Positions 1-7,059 of a stretch of 64,000 bases of DNA are shown one piece after another. Position 1 is the first letter of the stretch; each line of letters starts with the position of its first letter. The DNA is taken from the NCBI GenBank assembly GCA_028692715.1, contig JAQUWU010000010.1, positions 1-64,000 on the forward strand, written 5' to 3'. The DNA is from Paludibacter sp. (GTDB lineage: Bacteria > Bacteroidota > Bacteroidia > Bacteroidales > Paludibacteraceae). Position numbers and translations under genes: made by a program. The notes below the pieces were generated by a model that saw nothing but the letters and a program-made list of their open reading frames with translations, ran no database searches and was not told the origin of the DNA.

Positions 1-115
1 ATATACGCAAATAAACAATGCTATATTTTAATAGATAAATAATAGATTATATCTTTGTAAATCAATAGCTTTAAATACATTGTTAGATTTAACTAAATAG
101 TAATTGTGGAACGGT

Positions 116-171
116 AATCTCCACAAAAAAGGCTTATCGAGAATTTTCGATAAGCCTTTTTTGTGGAGATT
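116..171. terminator. Bidirectional terminator, 25-bp perfect inverted repeat
   Basis: Two perfectly complementary 25-nt arms (116-140 and 147-171) are separated by a 6-nt loop. Each arm contains AAAAAAGGCTTATCGA or its complement, so an A-run precedes and a T-run follows the GC-containing stem in either direction. It directly follows the stop codon of the small minus-strand gene at 177-353 and probably ends that transcript. The stem is unusually long for an intrinsic terminator. Confidence 0.8.
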
Positions 172-176
172 TATTT

Positions 177-353
177 TCATTTTGGTTGCCAGAAGCATAC
201 TTTTGGAGAAATAATTGCTTCTTCCGCTTTCAATTGTTTCATGGCTTTATCCACTTCTTTACGTTCTAAACCTGTAAGCTCGACTAATTTTCCTGCATTC
301 ACCGGAACACCAACTTTTTTCATGGCTTTCAATACGATTTCTTTTGTTTCCAT
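177..353 (-). CDS. Small winged-helix-like DNA-binding protein (58 aa)
   Basis: The reverse strand encodes a complete 58-residue frame beginning [15 protein letters not shown] and ending [10 protein letters not shown]. The pattern (helix, [14 protein letters not shown], then [19 protein letters not shown], then a short strand) fits a minimal winged helix-turn-helix of the MarR/ArsR type, with no other domain. An antisense frame of similar length exists, but this strand has the protein-like composition, an ATG start and a terminator just after the stop. It follows tyrA in the same direction, with about 120 bp and two repeat copies between them. The fold assignment rests on pattern only; the target is unknown. 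Confidence 0.7.
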   Translation of the reverse strand: METKEIVLKAMKKVGVPVNAGKLVELTGLERKEVDKAMKQLKAEEAIISPKVCFWQPK

Positions 354-364
354 GTTGATTAAGA

Positions 365-390
365 CCCCCGACCCCTAAAGGGGAGGACGG
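365..390. repeat. Dispersed CCCCTAAAGGGG repeat, copy 1
   Basis: The core ACCCCTAAAGGGGA is preceded by the usual GACCCCC-type arm. It lies directly upstream of the 58-aa gene's start codon, so it would be in that mRNA's leader. Confidence 0.8.
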
Positions 391-454
391 ATTTTTTTGA
401 ATGTTTACTGAAATTTATTAAAAACGAAATATCTATAAAAATGTATTATTTTAT

Positions 455-473
455 CCCCCTTTAGGGGTTAGGG
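455..473. repeat. Dispersed CCCCTTTAGGGG repeat, copy 2
   Basis: CCCCCTTTAGGGGTTAGGG lies two bases from the tyrA stop codon, in opposite orientation to copy 1. Copies 1 and 2 bracket the tyrA to wHTH intergenic segment as an inverted pair. Confidence 0.8.
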
Positions 474-474
474 A

Positions 475-1248
475 TCATTCTATATTCTTTCTTACTTGTT
501 TCAAAAATCCCTGCATTCGTTCTGAATCTTTAGTGTCAATAATTTCCAAGAGAGTTTTTAATTCTGCACGAATTTTTTCCACCTGATTGTGGGTGTGTGG
601 ATTGAATAGTATTTCCGAAAGTAAATAATCATCTTCGGCCAATAATCCTTTGGCAATATCCATGTGACGTTTAAAAGTTGTACCGGGTGCTTCCTGAGGT
701 ACCATTACTGATGCAAAAACTAAAGTAGAAGCAAAAGGAATGGATAGCGAATAAGCAATAGTTTTATCATGTTCATCAAAACTGTATTCAAAAATATTGA
801 GTTTAAGGGAGCCATATAAATCTTTGAAAAATGCTTTGCCCATATGATCCGATTCGGAAATAATAATGGCACTTTGCGTACTCAGATTATCGAGTGTAGC
901 AAAGGTTGGTCCAAACATAGGGTGAGTGGATACATATCGCATACCTGTACTTTTATAATAATCCTGAATGCCTGTTTTTACTGATGCGATATCAGAAATA
1001 ATACAGTTTTTTGGCAAATAAGGAATTATCGTTTTAAACGCATCAATGGTAAATTTGAGCGTAACGCAGTTTATAACCAACTCCGGTTCAAATGCCCGTA
1101 CTTCTTCGTAATTTGTCATACGAAGGGTGTTGAATACAAATCGCAAACGCTTTGGATCGGTATCGAAAAGTGCAACTTCGTGCTGTATGCACAACACATC
1201 GGTAAGAAATGTGCCCATCTTTCCGGCACCAAGAACAAGAATTTTCAT
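475..1248 (-). CDS. tyrA: Prephenate dehydrogenase
   Basis: Oxidatively decarboxylates prephenate to 4-hydroxyphenylpyruvate with NAD(P)+, the committed step of tyrosine synthesis in the cytoplasm. The 257-aa protein opens with the Rossmann motif GAGKMG (residues 7-12). SDIASVK (85-91) and STHPMFGP (107-114), which contains the catalytic His of the family, follow, with an all-helical C-terminal part. There is no chorismate mutase or ACT domain, as is usual for the short Bacteroidetes form. It is the fourth gene of a minus-strand run (DUF4922, SpoIID, MFS, tyrA). Dispersed repeats sit immediately upstream and downstream. The start is the only ATG before the GAGKMG motif. Confidence 0.9.
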   Translation of the reverse strand: MKILVLGAGKMGTFLTDVLCIQHEVALFDTDPKRLRFVFNTLRMTNYEEVRAFEPELVINCVTLKFTIDAFKTIIPYLPKNCIISDIASVKTGIQDYYKSTGMRYVSTHPMFGPTFATLDNLSTQSAIIISESDHMGKAFFKDLYGSLKLNIFEYSFDEHDKTIAYSLSIPFASTLVFASVMVPQEAPGTTFKRHMDIAKGLLAEDDYLLSEILFNPHTHNQVEKIRAELKTLLEIIDTKDSERMQGFLKQVRKNIE

Positions 1249-1255
1249 ATAAAAT

Positions 1256-1278
1256 GACCCCTAACCCCTAAAGGGGAA
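1256..1278. repeat. Dispersed CCCCTAAAGGGG repeat, copy 3
   Basis: GACCCCTAACCCCTAAAGG is visible a few bases upstream of the tyrA start codon (minus strand), so it forms part of the likely ribosome-binding region. Confidence 0.8.
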
Positions 1279-1360
1279 TTTCAGGATAGTTTGATTTATT
1301 AATAATTTGCAAAGGTAGTTATTTGAAACGATTTCTTTTTGTTTTATAATACAAAATTCT

Positions 1361-1393
1361 CCTTTAGGGTTTACCTAACTTTAGGTAGGGTTA
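1361..1393. repeat. Degenerate dispersed repeat at the 3' end of the MFS gene
   Basis: CCTTTAGGG, TTTACCTAA and CTTTAGGTAGGGTTAGG look like two overlapping decayed copies. The last codons and stop of the MFS transporter (C-terminus TPNPT) are read from this sequence. Confidence 0.55.
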
Positions 1394-2709
1394 GGCGTCT
1401 TCTTCTTTCCGAACTCCCGATCTATCTTCAAAAACGGAATAATTGCCAAGGTTGGAATTGTACAAAGCATGATAATTATGAAAAATGTTTGATATCCAAC
1501 TGTTTCTTGTAACCATCCGGCAATCATGCCGGGGAACATCATGCCCATTGCCATAAATCCTGTACAAAATGCATAATGAGCCGTTTTATGTTCTCCTTCA
1601 GAAATATAAATCATATATAGCATATAAGCGGCAAATCCAAAACCGTAACCAAATTGCTCAATAGCTACCATAATATTAATGGTTATCAGACTTACCGGCT
1701 GGTATACTGACATAATAACATAAACTATATTTGGTAGTGTAATACTCAATGCCATAGGGAAAATCCAAAACTTTAATCCGCCTTTCGATGCGGCAATTCC
1801 ACCAAGAATTCCACCCAAAACGAGAAATATTATCCCTATTGTTCCATACGTTATCCCTACTGCTTCGGTGCTTAATCCTAATCCACCAAGTTCTCTTCCA
1901 TCTAATAAAAAAGGAGATGCAATTTTCACCAACATAGCTTCACCCAAACGGTAAAGAAGAAAAAATGCAAGTGCTAATCCTATATTTTTCTTTTTGAAAA
2001 AGCTTACAAATGTGGTGACAAATTCTTTAAAAATTTTTGATGAATTTGTATTTTGTAATGTTTTGTCAGAATCAGGTTTTGGTAATGCAAACCTGTGATA
2101 TATAAACAGAAGTAGAAATACTCCGGCCATTACAAAAAATGTTATGCTCCATGAAAGCTTTATATTTCCGGTAGTCCTTTCCAAATAACCAGCAAGGATG
2201 ATTAAAAGACCCTGAGCCGAAATCATTGCTAATCGGTAAAAGGTACTTCGGATACCAACAAAAAAAGATTGTTGCGCCGAATCCAATGCCAACATATAAA
2301 ATCCATCGGCAGCAATATCATGTGTGGCGGAACTAAATGCCAGTAGCCAGAAAACGGCTAAAGTTCCCTGAAAAAAAAACGGCATTGGAATTAAAAATGC
2401 AACGCCTGCTAGTCCTGCTCCTATCAACAATTGCATGGATACAATCCACCAGCGTTTAGTTTTCATTAAATCTACAAACGGACTCCAAAACGGTTTTATC
2501 ATCCATGGAAGATATAACCAGCTGGTGTAAAGGGCAATATCAGTATTCGAAATGCCCAGTCTTTTGTACATAATCACCGAAACTGTCATTGCTACTACAT
2601 ACGGAAGCCCTTCCGCAAAATACAATGTTGGAATCCATGTCCAGGGAGATTTACTCCTAACCCCTAAAGGGGAATTGAAGTTGCTTATATCTTTATTTTT
2701 CAAGGCCAT
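1381..2709 (-). CDS. AmpG-like MFS transporter
   Basis: A 442-aa polytopic membrane protein of the major facilitator superfamily, with about 12 hydrophobic segments. The N-terminal FAEGLPYVVAMTVSVIMYKR is characteristic of the AmpG branch, which moves GlcNAc-anhydroMurNAc muropeptides across the inner membrane. In Bacteroidetes the same family may carry other sugars, so the substrate is inferred. Support comes from the neighbours: a SpoIID/LytB protein just upstream, and MurQ and a sugar kinase elsewhere in the window. Residues 11-20 include NSPLGVRSK, translated from a dispersed repeat (2654-2674), and the C-terminal TPNPT also comes from a decayed copy. Both ends of the protein therefore seem to have been rewritten by repeats without breaking the frame. 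Confidence 0.8.
   Translation of the reverse strand: MALKNKDISNFNSPLGVRSKSPWTWIPTLYFAEGLPYVVAMTVSVIMYKRLGISNTDIALYTSWLYLPWMIKPFWSPFVDLMKTKRWWIVSMQLLIGAGLAGVAFLIPMPFFFQGTLAVFWLLAFSSATHDIAADGFYMLALDSAQQSFFVGIRSTFYRLAMISAQGLLIILAGYLERTTGNIKLSWSITFFVMAGVFLLLFIYHRFALPKPDSDKTLQNTNSSKIFKEFVTTFVSFFKKKNIGLALAFFLLYRLGEAMLVKIASPFLLDGRELGGLGLSTEAVGITYGTIGIIFLVLGGILGGIAASKGGLKFWIFPMALSITLPNIVYVIMSVYQPVSLITINIMVAIEQFGYGFGFAAYMLYMIYISEGEHKTAHYAFCTGFMAMGMMFPGMIAGWLQETVGYQTFFIIIMLCTIPTLAIIPFLKIDREFGKKKTPNPT
2654..2674. repeat. Dispersed repeat inside the MFS transporter N-terminus
   Basis: CTCCTAACCCCTAAAGGGGA lies within codons 11-18 of the MFS gene and is read on the minus strand as NSPLGVR. Confidence 0.85.
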
Positions 2710-2751
2710 ATTATGTGTCGTATTTAATATTTATATGCAATATCTCCGTTC

Positions 2752-2774
2752 TCCCCTTTAGGGGTTGGGGGTTC
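2752..2774. repeat. Dispersed CCCCTTTAGGGG repeat, between SpoIID and MFS genes
   Basis: CTCCCCTTTAGGGGTTGGGG fills most of the 72-bp gap between the SpoIID stop and the MFS start. Confidence 0.8.
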
Positions 2775-2781
2775 TTTGGTC

Positions 2782-4125
2782 TCAATAAATCCTCTTCAAT
2801 TCTGCCCCTCTGAAATAATGCAGTAAAATCTTATCGTATTTATATCCTTTATTACCCATCATGGCTGCTCCAATCTGACATAGGCCCACGCCATGTCCCC
2901 AACCTGCACCCGTTAATTTAAACTTTTGAGGAATATTATTTTGAATATCCGATGTGTCAATTACAAAGGCAGAACTGTACAAATGCGAGTTAGATAGCCA
3001 TTTACGTATTTCCAGTTCTTTGCCAACAATGATGGTTTGTTTTGTTCCAATAATTTTTAATTCAATTATTCGACCCGATTCACCTCTTTTTACAGGGATT
3101 AAATCCATAATGTCACCAAATTCAAATCCTGAACGTCTATTGATGATTTCGGCTAATTCAGCTTGAGTGTATTCTACTTTCCAACGATAAAAGTCAGTCG
3201 TTTCCTGATCGTAGTTATTCAATACCTGACTCAGTACTTTTTTATCTGTTGTATTACAAAATGCTTCAGGAGATTGTCGTATCCATTTTTCAGCATTTTT
3301 TTCCACAGTCAAATCTAATTCGTAACCTTCGGGCTCGGTTGAATTATCGATAACTTTTGTAAGATACGGATAATGTACCGGAGCCCAACAATTTTCAAAA
3401 GTTTCCGAAGCTCCACCGCATGATTTTGAAAAACGGGCATCGCAAATTTGATCTTCAAACATTAACACTTCGCCGCGTGTTGCTACTATCGCTTTTTCAA
3501 CAGCTGTGGTTGAAGCACGAGTAATTCCTTGATAACGCTGGCAATGATCATCGGCACAAACATCAAAATTAGTGTGTGCATCACGTTCGTACCACTTTAT
3601 ATAGTTGATAGTTGATAATTGATAGTTGACGGTTTTTTGCTCTGTTCCACTTTTTTTATCTTTGTTCTTTGTTCTTTGTTCTTTGCTCTGTAAAGGACAC
3701 AACAGCCAACTCCTCGAAATTACCGCATGCGCTTTCAATAATTCGTCCGAAGCAGTTGCACTCATTTCGCTGGAAATCACACTAGTAAGGTAATCTTCCA
3801 CATTTATGCGATTAATAGCTGTTAACTGTCCATTTTCAATTATCAACTTTAATGAGCCTTTAAAACGTTGATTCTCTTTTCGTTCCCAATGAAAATTTAT
3901 GCCGATTACAACATCAATTAATTCAAAGTTGTTGGTTTCTTTTTGAGGTTTGAAAAATAACTCATCTAAATATTCATCTCCAAATAAAATTTTAGAATTT
4001 TTGAAAATTGCAGTTTGTTTCCCTGAATATGAAATGCCATTGAAAGAATATTCGCCTTCGAAAATAAAGTTGATTTCTTTTGCGGATAATATCCCGACTT
4101 GAATAACTGGTTCTTCTTTTTTCAT
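2782..4125 (-). CDS. SpoIID/LytB domain protein with repeat-derived insertion
   Basis: A 447-aa protein of the SpoIID/LytB family, whose members act on peptidoglycan as lytic transglycosylases or amidase enhancers. Family blocks seen are VEDYLTSVISSEMSATA (about 109-125), AHAVISRSWL (132-141), HTNFDVCADDHCQRYQGI (184-201), FSKSCGGASETFENCW and the C-terminal GAGWGHGVGLCQIGAAMMG. No clear signal peptide is visible. Residues 147-175 (SKEQRTKNKDKKSG ... NYQLSTINY) interrupt the conserved core. They are translated from low-complexity tandem repeats (3601-3687), yet the frame stays open. The stop is 6 bp before the DUF4922 gene in the transcript order DUF4922 to SpoIID, so the two are surely cotranscribed. 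Confidence 0.85.
   Translation of the reverse strand: MKKEEPVIQVGILSAKEINFIFEGEYSFNGISYSGKQTAIFKNSKILFGDEYLDELFFKPQKETNNFELIDVVIGINFHWERKENQRFKGSLKLIIENGQLTAINRINVEDYLTSVISSEMSATASDELLKAHAVISRSWLLCPLQSKEQRTKNKDKKSGTEQKTVNYQLSTINYIKWYERDAHTNFDVCADDHCQRYQGITRASTTAVEKAIVATRGEVLMFEDQICDARFSKSCGGASETFENCWAPVHYPYLTKVIDNSTEPEGYELDLTVEKNAEKWIRQSPEAFCNTTDKKVLSQVLNNYDQETTDFYRWKVEYTQAELAEIINRRSGFEFGDIMDLIPVKRGESGRIIELKIIGTKQTIIVGKELEIRKWLSNSHLYSSAFVIDTSDIQNNIPQKFKLTGAGWGHGVGLCQIGAAMMGNKGYKYDKILLHYFRGAELKRIY
3601..3687 (-). repeat. Tandem TTGATAG / TTTGTTC repeat block inside the SpoIID gene
   Basis: Units ATAGTTGATAGTTGATAATT at 3601 onward and (CTTTGTT)n at about 3660-3687. Related ttgatag arrays occur at 61131-61160 and 59848-59862. 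Here the block is translated as a Lys/Glu/Gln-rich then NYQLSTINY peptide. Confidence 0.75.
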
Positions 4126-4131
4126 TTTTTT

Positions 4132-5040
4132 TCAACCAACCTGATGTAAAATGCTTAAAATATCTTCTTTTGAAATTTTGTCAAAATGACTTTCTATGGG
4201 AGTGATAAAAACCCCACACATTTCTACTGTAGCGGGACTCACGAGCAATTGATCGTCTCCTTCAGCAGTATATTGCCATGGACGAAACGCTTTTCGGGGA
4301 AGAATAAACGTAAACCATTTGTTGCTTTCATAACTACAAACCACATTCATTAGGGGCTCAGTTCCCCTCTCCCCGGGGAGAGGGGTTAGGGGTGAGGTGA
4401 TGTGTTTAACTATTTTCTCAAACCCATCTTTCGCACTTTCAATATCTGCCGACTCAATACAATATACCGTTCGAAGATAATTTTTCATTTGAAAGAGTTG
4501 CATTTTCTCAGTAGTCACTAGTAAATCGGTGTGAGAATCTTTCAGTCTGAAATAATCATTCACCAAGGGCAAAAAATCTTTCGTTCCGGCCTGAAAATGC
4601 ATATGATCGGGAGCAGAAGCTCCACATTGCGGCCCGTTATAAAACACCAAATAATTGCTCAATTCTTTTGATAAATGGAGCATGTCGCTAAAAAACGGTT
4701 TTATTTGTTGTGGAATATGTTCGTTGCGTGGAATGGTGAAATGTTCAGGGAAAATGGGAAAGGGGTTTACTAATATAGTATAATCACCTATCTCAATACC
4801 TTTTTGTTCGGCAGGCAAATTTTCCGGACATAAAAAACATTTACGTTCCGAAATGCTTTTTGCATCAACTTTTGCACCTGACGAAACAATTCGGGCGGGA
4901 TTAAACTGCACTTTTACTTTAAAATCACCAAAATCAATAGATTTTGTTCGAACTAATTTTAAGCCTTCATAATTTTTACGAGCCAGTTCCCAGTTTGTAA
5001 GTTGCTCATGGAATAATTCCAGTACTTTATTGTTTGTCAA
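4132..5040 (-). CDS. DUF4922 HIT-like protein (nucleotidyltransferase/phosphorylase-like)
   Basis: A 302-aa cytoplasmic protein with the HIT-like histidine motif HMHFQ (146-150) after FYNGPQCGASAPD, and a CFLC cysteine pair (68-71). It resembles the DUF4922 family and, more distantly, GDP-hexose or Ap4A phosphorylases. The exact substrate is unknown. No ATG is available: the frame upstream is open only to a TAA 60 bp away, so a TTG start at 5040 is the best choice and is uncertain. Residues 215-231 (HITSPLTPLPGERGTEP) are encoded by a dispersed repeat of the CCCCTCTCC...GGAGAGGGG subtype. It is the first gene of the run that continues into SpoIID, MFS and tyrA. Confidence 0.75.
   Translation of the reverse strand: MTNNKVLELFHEQLTNWELARKNYEGLKLVRTKSIDFGDFKVKVQFNPARIVSSGAKVDAKSISERKCFLCPENLPAEQKGIEIGDYTILVNPFPIFPEHFTIPRNEHIPQQIKPFFSDMLHLSKELSNYLVFYNGPQCGASAPDHMHFQAGTKDFLPLVNDYFRLKDSHTDLLVTTEKMQLFQMKNYLRTVYCIESADIESAKDGFEKIVKHITSPLTPLPGERGTEPLMNVVCSYESNKWFTFILPRKAFRPWQYTAEGDDQLLVSPATVEMCGVFITPIESHFDKISKEDILSILHQVG
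4356..4397. repeat. Dispersed repeat (CTCTCC..GGAGAG subtype) inside DUF4922 gene
   Basis: CCCCTCTCCCCGGGGAGAGG with the flank GGTTAGGGGTGAGG forms a near-perfect hairpin within codons 215-231 of the DUF4922 gene. It is a longer-stem relative of the CCCCTAAAGGGG type. Confidence 0.85.
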
Positions 5041-5186
5041 ACTAATTTTCGGTTTAAATTTGCTTTGTTTCTGTGTAATTCGTGGTTGTATCTTTTTTTA
5101 TTTATTGTAATCATCTATTTTTGAATCAAAAATCAATACTAATCCTTGTTTCAACTTTCAATCAAAATATCTTGTGGATAATCATT

Positions 5187-5951
5187 TTATTCTATTTTTT
5201 GTAATCTTGACCTGAAATCTTTGTTGATTAAATGTTTTGGTGAGCGATACAAAACAGTTGTCTCTCCAAAATTATAAGTTATTGAGTAAGTGTCGTCAGC
5301 AGCCTGATTGGGGGCATTAACGTGAATAACCAAATCTAAATTTGTGTCGTTCGTCAACGTTCTTAACTCAGTCAGATTAAACGAAACGATACCTTCTTTA
5401 TAATAATAGGCTAAATCTCCATTGGAATTATGTCTGAATTCCAAATGAATTTTCCCGTCAGAATATACCTTTGATGCGTCATAGACTAAATTTATAAAGT
5501 GAGTTTTATTATGTCCCGGGTATACAAATTGGACGTTTAGATAATCATTGCCAATCCACATATTTTTTATCGTGATAGAGTCATTTCCAATACTATCTTG
5601 TGTCTCAGGAGTTATATTGAAGACCCCCTTGGTCAATACTTCGTAAGCATCTTCTAATTTTACATCGTAATCATACAAACCGGTTGCTTTTTTGTTGGTA
5701 AGTAAAGTGTAGTATGCTACAATGCGTTGACCATTTGCAGGTTTGTAATCACGAAAATTGCTTTCTGCTGTCCACATCAATTCGTCATTATCCAATCTGA
5801 AGAAAAATGCCGATAAATTGTTTGGATTTTCAACGGTTGCAATATCAACATGATAAGATGTGTTATCATTTTCATCCTCATGGTTGAAATCACATGAAAA
5901 TAAAACTATTGAAATTGATAATACCAATAGTAATTTGTGAAGATTTCTCAT
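5187..5951 (-). CDS. NigD-like lipoprotein
   Basis: A 254-aa protein with a lipoprotein signal ending LSISIVLFSC (Cys20 lipidated), so it is anchored in the outer or inner membrane. The body (hydrophobic strands, YYTLLTNKKATG, NMWIGNDYLNVQFVYPG, INLVYDAS) fits NigD-like proteins, a Bacteroidales family named for a gene in a Bacteroides bacteriocin-related operon but mostly of unknown role. It has its own TAtaTTTG element about 43 bp upstream and is separated from neighbours on both sides, so it is probably monocistronic. Family assignment is from overall pattern and is moderately secure. Confidence 0.65.
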   Translation of the reverse strand: MRNLHKLLLVLSISIVLFSCDFNHEDENDNTSYHVDIATVENPNNLSAFFFRLDNDELMWTAESNFRDYKPANGQRIVAYYTLLTNKKATGLYDYDVKLEDAYEVLTKGVFNITPETQDSIGNDSITIKNMWIGNDYLNVQFVYPGHNKTHFINLVYDASKVYSDGKIHLEFRHNSNGDLAYYYKEGIVSFNLTELRTLTNDTNLDLVIHVNAPNQAADDTYSITYNFGETTVLYRSPKHLINKDFRSRLQKIE

Positions 5952-5993
5952 GACATGTTTTTTTTAGTGTTACTAATTTCTAAAAATTTATCA

Positions 5994-6001
5994 CAAATAT
6001 A
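5994..6001 (-). promoter_or_regulatory. -7 promoter element (TATATTTG) for the NigD-like gene
   Basis: The minus strand reads TATATTTG, an exact match to the Bacteroidetes TAnnTTTG -7 box, 43 nt before the ATG. A TTTG lies 16 bp further upstream, closer than the usual 19-21 bp, so the -33 element is doubtful. Confidence 0.5.
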
Positions 6002-6012
6002 ATACGAATGAT

Positions 6013-6957
6013 TTATTCAAAACTAAGATACGGACTTATTTTTTCTAAATTTTCAGAAGAAATATCATTAATTTCTATTAAATCTTCCTTTCGGTTTAGT
6101 TTTCCTTTTTTTCTTCTCAATTCGTAAATGGCTTTTGCCTGATAAAAATTTAGATAAGGATGGGCATTCAGTTTTTCTACTGTTGCAGTATTAATATTTA
6201 TTTTTTTTACTAAGGCTTTGTTTACTACACAAAAGTTTTTAATTTTTTCGTAATTCTCAGGTCTCATGCCATAAATTTCTTTCAATTGTTCTACCGATAC
6301 AAAACCACCGGTTTGATACCTGAATCGTATAATTCCTTTTGCATATCCTCTGCCAATACCTTTTACCTGCATTAAAAGGCTTGTGTCAGCCGAATTTAAT
6401 TCAACAATAATTGTTTTTGTAGTTTCAAGATTGCGCTTAAGTGTTGTATCATTTATTTCGCTGATGGATATATAAGCTTCAAGTTCCTGAAACTTCTCAG
6501 GTTGAATACCGAATACTTTTGAAAAATCGGACGCAGTTCGGTATGCTCCTCCTTTTCTACGATATTTCAGAATATTGGAGGCAACATAAGGTTTTAGCCC
6601 TAATTTCACAAAGCCTGTTGAATCCAGTCTATTCGGGTCGAATTTAAACAATGTGTACTTAGTGGCTTCTGTTTTTTTACTATAAGGTTGAAATTGTTCG
6701 AATTTCGATTCATATTCTCTTCTACGGTCTTCATTCATTTGTTGCCACTCTATTTGACGGAGACTGTCACTTGAAACAAGCGTTTTTCTGAAATTTTCTA
6801 CTTCCGATATAAATTCAGAGTTGCCGGTTTGTTTCTCCGGATAAAATAGCGATAAGGTATTGTTTAGAATTACTACAATGATGATTAAGACGATCAGAAT
6901 AATAATCCCAACACGCTGACTTTTTGAAAAATAGAAGAAGTCTTTCCACATATTCAA
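6013..6957 (-). CDS. Membrane-anchored helix-hairpin-helix (ComEA-like) protein
   Basis: A 314-aa protein with one N-terminal membrane span (about 16-38, VGIIILIVLIIIVVI) and a long extracytoplasmic part. It carries several helix-hairpin-helix motifs resembling the DNA-binding module of ComEA, for example VKGIGRGYAKGIIRFR and LNAHPYLNFYQAKAIYELRRKKG. Bacteroidetes commonly have this multi-HhH form; a role in DNA uptake or binding at the envelope is inferred, not shown. Two Met codons (1 and 3) are possible starts. A terminator hairpin lies immediately before the start codon, so its own promoter must fire inside or downstream of that hairpin. Confidence 0.8.
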   Translation of the reverse strand: MNMWKDFFYFSKSQRVGIIILIVLIIIVVILNNTLSLFYPEKQTGNSEFISEVENFRKTLVSSDSLRQIEWQQMNEDRRREYESKFEQFQPYSKKTEATKYTLFKFDPNRLDSTGFVKLGLKPYVASNILKYRRKGGAYRTASDFSKVFGIQPEKFQELEAYISISEINDTTLKRNLETTKTIIVELNSADTSLLMQVKGIGRGYAKGIIRFRYQTGGFVSVEQLKEIYGMRPENYEKIKNFCVVNKALVKKININTATVEKLNAHPYLNFYQAKAIYELRRKKGKLNRKEDLIEINDISSENLEKISPYLSFE

Positions 6958-6994
6958 AAAAATGGGCTTAATTTATTAACGAATAAATTGAGCC
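6953..6994 (-). terminator. Intrinsic terminator hairpin just upstream of the HhH gene
   Basis: On the minus strand GGGCTCAATTTATT pairs with AATAAATTAAGCCC (one mismatch, loop about 4 nt) and is followed by TTTTTTT. It lies 66 bp past the S41 protease stop and ends at the HhH start codon, so it most likely terminates the protease transcript. Confidence 0.75.
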
Positions 6995-7002
6995 CAAATT
7001 TA
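6995..7002 (-). promoter_or_regulatory. -7 promoter element (TAAATTTG) overlapping the terminator region
   Basis: An exact TAnnTTTG match on the minus strand directly abutting the 5' arm of the terminator hairpin. Transcription starting about 7 nt downstream would begin within the hairpin's first arm, leaving the HhH mRNA without a complete stem. Confidence 0.45.
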
Positions 7003-7059
7003 CGAATTTCATTTGTTTTAACGAAATAATTTGTGAAAAATCTTAAATGACAGAAAGTT

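Noticed and set aside
163-378. 71-codon plus-strand frame near the window start
   Set aside because: Antisense to the better 58-aa minus-strand gene, and its end runs into the dispersed repeat.
3601-3690. CRISPR-like or tandem repeat array
   Set aside because: Units of about 7 bp without spacers; simple tandem repeat, not CRISPR. No CRISPR array or cas gene was seen anywhere in the window.
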